DNA of 8,473 nucleotides, from the NCBI GenBank assembly GCA_038235385.1, contig JBBSTY010000158.1, forward strand, positions 1-8,473, given 5' to 3'. This DNA comes from JBBSTY01 sp038235385. Its GTDB lineage: Bacteria > Actinomycetota > Acidimicrobiia > Acidimicrobiales > Acidimicrobilacustridaceae. Below, in pieces: positions 5,062 through 8,473 of the stretch. The notes under the pieces are model-generated. The model worked only from the letters and a program-made list of their open reading frames with translations. It made no database searches and was not told the DNA's origin. How positions within the stretch are numbered: the stretch's first letter is position 1; every line of letters starts with the position of its first letter. A program made the translations under genes and the position numbers.

Positions 5062-6843
5062 ATGGCCGTCGCCGTGCAGCGCTCCTTCGACGATCTCGGC
5101 ACTCCGCTGCACGAGGTCACGTTCTGCGTCGTCGACATCGAGACCACCGGCGGCGCCGCCGCCGACGGCGGCATCACCGAGGTGGGGGCGGTGCGCCTCC
5201 GTGGCGGGGAGAACCTGGGCACCTTCCAGACCCTCGTGAACCCCGGCCGGTCCATCCCGACCGGCATCACCGTGCTCACCGGCATCACCGAGTCGATGAT
5301 CGCGCCGGCGCCGCGGATCGAGCCCGTGCTCGCGGCGTTCGCCGAGTTCCTCGGCGATGCCGTCGTGGTCGGTCACAACGTGCGCTACGACCTCGGCTTC
5401 TTGAACGCTGCGTTCGAACGGGCCGGCTACCCACGCCTGGCCAACCGGTCGATCGACACGTGCGCGCTGGCGCGTCGCCTCGTGCGCGACGAGGTCCCCG
5501 ACTGCAAGCTCGGCACCCTCGCCGCCCGGTTCCGCCTACCGAACCAGCCGTCACACCGGGCGCTCGACGACGCCCTGGCCACCGGCGACCTGCTCCACCT
5601 CCTGCTCGAGCGTGCAGGATCGCTCGGCGTCACCGGCCTCGACGACCTCCTGGCGCTGCCCACGATGTCGGGCCACGCCCAGGCTTCCAAGCTCAAGCTC
5701 ACCGTCGGGCTGCCCCGCTCACCGGGCGTGTACCGGTTCCGCGACCGATCCGGACGAGTCCTGTACGTCGGCAAGGCAACGGACCTCCGGGCCCGGGTCC
5801 GCTCGTACTTCTCGAGCGACTCCCGTCGCAAGATCGGCCAGCTCCTGCGCGAGACGACCGCCATCGACCACGAGGTGTGCACGAGCCCGCTCGAGGCCGC
5901 GGTGCGCGAGGTGCGCCTGATCCACGAGCTGCAGCCGAGGTTCAACCGCCAGGCGAAGACCTGGAACAGGTACGCCTACCTGAAGCTCACGCTCAACGAA
6001 CCGTTTCCCCGGCTGTCGGTCGTTCGCACCGCGAAGGCCGACGGCGCCCTGTACCTCGGCCCGCTCACCTCGGCGGGCTTCGCCCGGCAGGTCGCCGAAG
6101 CGATCGAGTCCACCGTTGCGCTCCGTCGGTGCACCACGCGCCTCAGCCGCGCGGGCGGCGGGCGGGAGTCACCGTGCACGGCCGCCCAGTTGGGCGTCGC
6201 CACCTGTCCGTGCGCCGGAGCGGTCTCGCCGGCGGCCTACGCCACGATCGTCGACCACACCATCCGAGGGCTCACGACCGACCCCGGGGTCCTTCTCGAT
6301 CCGCTCCGCGACCGCATGCACCTGCTCGCCGCCGACGAGCGCTACGAGGAGGCGGCCGACGTGCGCAACCGCGCCGCCGCGCTCGCCCGGGCGCTCCGCC
6401 GCCAGCGGCGATTCGACACCATCCGACGATCCGGCCGGGTCGTGCTGCGCCTCCCGGATCGAGGCGAGGTGGAGCTCGAGCACGGCCGCCTCGTCGCCGC
6501 CCGGGCGCCGCTCCCCGACCCTGCGGGTCGGGAGGGAGCCACGATCCAGACCGCTCTCGCGCTCGCCCCGGTTCCGGTTCCGGCTTCTGCGAGTGATCCT
6601 CGACACGGCCGAACGGGTCTCGCCGTGGCGGTCCCGTTGCCCGACACGGTCGAGGCCCGCCCGACGTCGCTGCTCGATCCCATCCCGCGGGACCTCGCCG
6701 ACGAACTGAGCTGCATCGCCTCGTGGCTCGACCAACACGCCCACGACCTCGAGATCGTGCACAGCGACGACGGCCTCACCTCGGCTCTCCCGCTGATCGA
6801 ATCGTTCGAGCCGGCGCCCGGGGCGTTCATCCGGCGGCGCTGA
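5062..6843 (+). CDS. DnaQ-type exonuclease fused to UvrC/Cho-like GIY-YIG endonuclease
   Basis: A 593-residue two-nuclease fusion. Residues 18-185 are a DEDDh 3'-5' exonuclease (DnaQ/epsilon type): VVDIETTGG gives Asp25 and Glu27, VGHNVRYDLGFLN gives Asp110, and SHRALDDA gives His165 and Asp170. Residues 214-300 are a GIY-YIG nuclease as in UvrC and Cho: PGVYRF (Tyr224), LYVGKATDLRARV (Tyr235, Arg243), Glu283 and Asn295. Four cysteines follow (357, 372, 382, 384), resembling the UvrC Fe-S region with altered spacing. A UVR-like, UvrB-binding helix sits at about 413-445 (DERYEEAADVRNRAA). The UvrC C-terminal endonuclease and HhH domains are absent, as in Cho. M. tuberculosis Rv2191 has this architecture. 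The likely role is damage incision plus end trimming in nucleotide excision repair. ATG 5062 lies just before the exonuclease motifs; no ribosome site is visible, so translation may be leaderless. An SOS box precedes it. The last 140 residues are unassigned. Confidence 0.9.
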   Translation: MAVAVQRSFDDLGTPLHEVTFCVVDIETTGGAAADGGITEVGAVRLRGGENLGTFQTLVNPGRSIPTGITVLTGITESMIAPAPRIEPVLAAFAEFLGDAVVVGHNVRYDLGFLNAAFERAGYPRLANRSIDTCALARRLVRDEVPDCKLGTLAARFRLPNQPSHRALDDALATGDLLHLLLERAGSLGVTGLDDLLALPTMSGHAQASKLKLTVGLPRSPGVYRFRDRSGRVLYVGKATDLRARVRSYFSSDSRRKIGQLLRETTAIDHEVCTSPLEAAVREVRLIHELQPRFNRQAKTWNRYAYLKLTLNEPFPRLSVVRTAKADGALYLGPLTSAGFARQVAEAIESTVALRRCTTRLSRAGGGRESPCTAAQLGVATCPCAGAVSPAAYATIVDHTIRGLTTDPGVLLDPLRDRMHLLAADERYEEAADVRNRAAALARALRRQRRFDTIRRSGRVVLRLPDRGEVELEHGRLVAARAPLPDPAGREGATIQTALALAPVPVPASASDPRHGRTGLAVAVPLPDTVEARPTSLLDPIPRDLADELSCIASWLDQHAHDLEIVHSDDGLTSALPLIESFEPAPGAFIRRR

Positions 6844-6926
6844 CCGCCACCGGTCGCCGTCGCCCACCCGAGCCCCCGTCGGCGATGCACGCGCCCGGAC
6901 TCCGGGCAGATCGTTACGCCCATCGC

Positions 6927-6948
6927 GACGACCCGAAGCAGGGTCGTC
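6927..6948. repeat. Perfect 8-bp inverted repeat before the gene at 6967
   Basis: GACGACCC, a 6-base loop (GAAGCA), then GGGTCGTC. It lies 84 bases after the exonuclease-GIY-YIG stop and covers the -35 region of the next gene's promoter. It has no T-tract, so it is a weak candidate for an intrinsic terminator. An operator for the downstream promoter is equally possible. Confidence 0.55.
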
Positions 6949-6953
6949 ATTGG

Positions 6954-6959
6954 TACCGT
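6954..6959 (+). promoter_or_regulatory. Candidate -10 box for leaderless gene at 6967
   Basis: TACCGT is followed by exactly 7 bases and then ATG 6967. GGGGAG abuts the ATG with no spacing, too close to act as a Shine-Dalgarno, so a leaderless mRNA is favoured. The palindrome at 6927-6948 ends 5 bases before the hexamer. Confidence 0.5.
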
Positions 6960-6966
6960 TGGGGAG

Positions 6967-7674
6967 ATGTTGGAAGCCGTCGTTCTCGCCCTGTTGATCT
7001 CGGTGGTGGTCGTCACCGTGGCCTTCGCTGCGCTGATCGGCGTGTTCTCCTACCAGCTGGGCCGCAGCAACCGAGTGAGCCCCGACACCGCCACCCTCGC
7101 CCCCATCGTGTGGTTGTGGTCGCCGTCGCAGCAGGCCAGGCTCCACCGTCGCCTCCGCGGTGCCGTGCGGCCGATCGCTCCCCCCACCGGACGGTCCCGC
7201 GCCCGAGCCGAGCAGCCGCCGCACGTGGAGCTGATGCGCACGGTGGCCGCCCAGGCGGTCGCCGTGGACCAGCAGGTGGTCCACGCCTCGCGACTGTCGC
7301 GCCAGCACCGCCGCCACCACCTGCGAGCCATCACGCCCCAGGTCGTGGAGGTCGAGCGCCTGTCGTTGCGCCTGCTCCACCAGCAGCGCCTGGCCGCCCG
7401 CCCCGTCGACATCGGCGGGTCGCACCCGGTCGCCGCTGCGCCGGCGGCGGTCCTCGAACAGGTGAGCCAGCGGCTCGATCAACTCGAGGAAGCCCACGAC
7501 GAGCTCGTGGCCATCGAACGCCAGAACGGGCTCGCCGACCCGGACGAACTGCTCGCACGCCTCGCCCAGACGCGTCCCGAGCCCGCCCCCCGCGTCGGCC
7601 GGCCGGTACCCGCGCCGCGCGGGTTGTCCGCGCCGGGCACCCCTCCACCGGCACCGCGCCGACCGGGACCCTGA
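6967..7674 (+). CDS. Single-pass membrane protein with charged helical domain, unknown function
   Basis: A 235-residue protein. Residues 3-27 form one membrane helix (VVLALLISVVVVTVAFAALI), probably a signal anchor. Residues 58-195 are helical, very rich in Arg, Gln and His, with coiled-coil-like stretches such as VLEQVSQRLDQLEEAHDELV. The tail from about 200 is Pro- and Arg-rich and looks disordered. The basic residues after the helix (YQLGRSNR) suggest the long part faces the cytoplasm. I do not recognise the family; the plan resembles membrane-tethered scaffold proteins, but no function is assigned. The start is supported by the -10 box 7 bases upstream. The next gene begins 61 bases after its stop and has its own promoter candidate. 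Confidence 0.72.
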   Translation: MLEAVVLALLISVVVVTVAFAALIGVFSYQLGRSNRVSPDTATLAPIVWLWSPSQQARLHRRLRGAVRPIAPPTGRSRARAEQPPHVELMRTVAAQAVAVDQQVVHASRLSRQHRRHHLRAITPQVVEVERLSLRLLHQQRLAARPVDIGGSHPVAAAPAAVLEQVSQRLDQLEEAHDELVAIERQNGLADPDELLARLAQTRPEPAPRVGRPVPAPRGLSAPGTPPPAPRRPGP

Positions 7675-7696
7675 ACCCCCGCGAAGCGTCAGGCAC

Positions 7697-7702
7697 TACA
7701 GT
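7697..7702 (+). promoter_or_regulatory. Candidate -10 box for the gene at 7736
   Basis: TACAGT lies in the 61-bp gap after the stop at 7674. A start near 7709 would give a leader of about 27 bases that contains the ribosome site. No good -35 is visible. Confidence 0.42.
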
Positions 7703-7722
7703 TCGTGGACCCAACAAGAGCG

Positions 7723-7728
7723 AAGAGG
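7723..7728 (+). promoter_or_regulatory. Shine-Dalgarno fixing the GTG start at 7736
   Basis: AAGAGG with 7 bases to GTG 7736. It supports the GTG as the true start of the Pro/Gln-rich membrane protein, which has no in-frame ATG before the membrane helix. Confidence 0.6.
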
Positions 7729-7735
7729 TCCACCC

Positions 7736-8368
7736 GTGTCGGATGTTCCCCCTCCCGGCGGCTACCCCCAGGAACCGCAACCGCCCGCCGGCGGCTTCCC
7801 CCCACCGCAACCCCCGCCCGCACCGGGCTACCAGCCGCCGGCCGCGACGCCTCCGTACCAGGCCCCGCCGGCGCAGCCCGGCTACCAGCAGCCGGCCTAC
7901 CAGCAGCCCGGTCAGTTCCAGCCGGCCGGTCCGCCGGCGTCGAACAGCGGCAACGGCTGCCTGAAGGCGTTCCTCATCATCGGCGGCATCGGCGCGGTGA
8001 TCGCCGTCATCATCGTGGTCGCGTCGATCTTCCTGGTCGGGTCCGCGGTCAACGAGGTGTCCAAGAACTTCGGCACCGCCGATGCGGGTGACTACGAGAT
8101 CACCATCGACTCGTGCACGGTGAGCAGCACGGGAACCATGGAGGCCGACGGCTCGATCACCAACAAGGCGAAGGACCGTCACGCCTACACCATCGACGTC
8201 GACTTCTTCGATCCGAACAAGTCGAACCTCAAGCTCGGAGGCAGCTCCGACTGGACCAGCGGGCTCAACGAGGGACAGTCCGAGGCCTGGAGCGTGACCT
8301 CGTACGCGACGAGCGATCCCGCCGAGGTGGAGTGCAAGGTGGGCGACGTCAGCTACTTCGGTACCTGA
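7736..8368 (+). CDS. Pro/Gln/Tyr-rich single-pass membrane protein with FxLYD-like domain
   Basis: A 210-residue protein in three parts. Residues 1-70 are low complexity, dominated by Pro, Gln, Gly and Tyr (PGYQPPA, QPGYQQPAYQQPGQ). Residues 76-105 are a membrane helix with small-residue packing (FLIIGGIGAVIAVIIVVASI). Residues 118-210 form a predicted extracytoplasmic beta domain: YEITIDSCTVSS, a GSITNKAKDRHAYTIDVDFF strand pair, and a VECKVGDVSYFGT end. The last part resembles FxLYD/DUF4352 Ig-like domains (new strand, 'tion with kin' polar turns, aromatic-Asp), and Cys127 and Cys200 could form a disulfide. The N-terminus is therefore cytoplasmic and the domain outside. Such proteins are common in actinobacteria and usually unassigned. 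Translation starts at GTG 7736 with AAGAGG upstream. A GC-rich hairpin follows the stop. Confidence 0.85.
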   Translation: MSDVPPPGGYPQEPQPPAGGFPPPQPPPAPGYQPPAATPPYQAPPAQPGYQQPAYQQPGQFQPAGPPASNSGNGCLKAFLIIGGIGAVIAVIIVVASIFLVGSAVNEVSKNFGTADAGDYEITIDSCTVSSTGTMEADGSITNKAKDRHAYTIDVDFFDPNKSNLKLGGSSDWTSGLNEGQSEAWSVTSYATSDPAEVECKVGDVSYFGT

Positions 8369-8387
8369 CCGGGGCGGGCGCCGTGGG

Positions 8388-8404
8388 GGGGGCGGGCCGC
8401 CCCC
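8388..8404 (+). terminator. GC-rich hairpin after the last gene, possible terminator
   Basis: GGGGGCG-GGC-CGCCCCC: a 7-bp all-GC stem with a 3-base loop, 20 bases after the stop at 8368. A smaller stem follows (GGCCG-AGG-CGGCC, 8405-8417). There is no T-tract, so it may be a non-canonical actinobacterial terminator or only a 3'-end stabiliser. The remaining bases to 8473 show no gene. Confidence 0.45.
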
Positions 8405-8473
8405 GGCCGAGGCGGCCCCACCAGAGATGCGGGCGCCGAGCGACGGCCGAACCGGGGCCAGACAAAAGAGAGA

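Noticed and set aside
5700..5970. GIY-YIG region as a homing endonuclease or intron-encoded element
   Set aside because: It continues in frame from a DEDDh exonuclease and is followed by UvrC-like Cys and UVR regions, with no intron or mobile-element boundary.
6169..7497. 442-codon minus-strand frame across the repair gene and its neighbour
   Set aside because: It is antisense to a well-supported UvrC-like coding region and runs through the intergenic promoter; composition is Arg/Gly-rich shadow.
8405..8473. Small RNA or tRNA at the right end
   Set aside because: No cloverleaf or conserved TPsiC-like segment can be found; only a short GC stem and a purine-rich end.

Overview
This window is high-GC bacterial DNA. 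I read it as a chromosomal segment of an actinobacterium, most likely a non-mycobacterial lineage such as Acidimicrobiia (class-level guess, moderate to low confidence). The reasons are the GC-rich codon use, a PimB-type phosphatidylinositol mannosyltransferase, a TB16.3-like SRPBCC protein, an actinobacterial ArsA/Get3-like ATPase, a DnaQ-UvrC fusion protein and an actinobacterial-type LexA box. From memory, four of the genes match a cluster in Mycobacterium tuberculosis (Rv2184c, Rv2185c, Rv2188c, Rv2191). This is therefore conserved chromosome, not an imported island. I see no mobile element, CRISPR array, tRNA or rRNA.

The layout is two outward-facing blocks around a 199-bp divergent intergenic hub (4529-4727). 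The left block is all on the minus strand. In order of transcription it holds a small Cys-rich protein (4528-4271), queG (4204-3026), a pimB-like mannosyltransferase (3029-1764), a multi-pass membrane protein (1767-1192), an SRPBCC lipid-binding-type protein (1056-604) and an ArsA-like ATPase that runs off the left edge (601-1). queG, pimB and the membrane protein are joined by 4-base stop/start overlaps. The SRPBCC and ArsA genes are 2 bases apart and probably have their own promoter.

The right block is all on the plus strand: a zinc-ribbon protein (4728-5030), a DnaQ-type exonuclease fused to a UvrC/Cho-like GIY-YIG nuclease (5062-6843), a single-pass membrane protein with a charged helical domain (6967-7674), and a Pro/Gln/Tyr-rich single-pass membrane protein with an FxLYD-like exterior domain (7736-8368). 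No stretch over 300 bases lacks a gene; the longest gaps are 199 bp (4529-4727), 135 bp (1057-1191), 123 bp (6844-6966) and 105 bp (8369-8473).

The strongest regulatory signal is a near-consensus actinobacterial SOS box (5033-5048) just after a perfect TTGACA and 14 bases before the start of the exonuclease-GIY-YIG gene, implying LexA control of that repair nuclease. A second pattern is that three genes (queG, the zinc-ribbon gene and the gene at 6967) have a TANNNT -10 hexamer exactly 7 bases before the start codon, as expected for leaderless mRNAs. Genes with good Shine-Dalgarno sequences instead have their -10 tens of bases upstream. The divergent hub also carries repeated and palindromic elements that could be operators.
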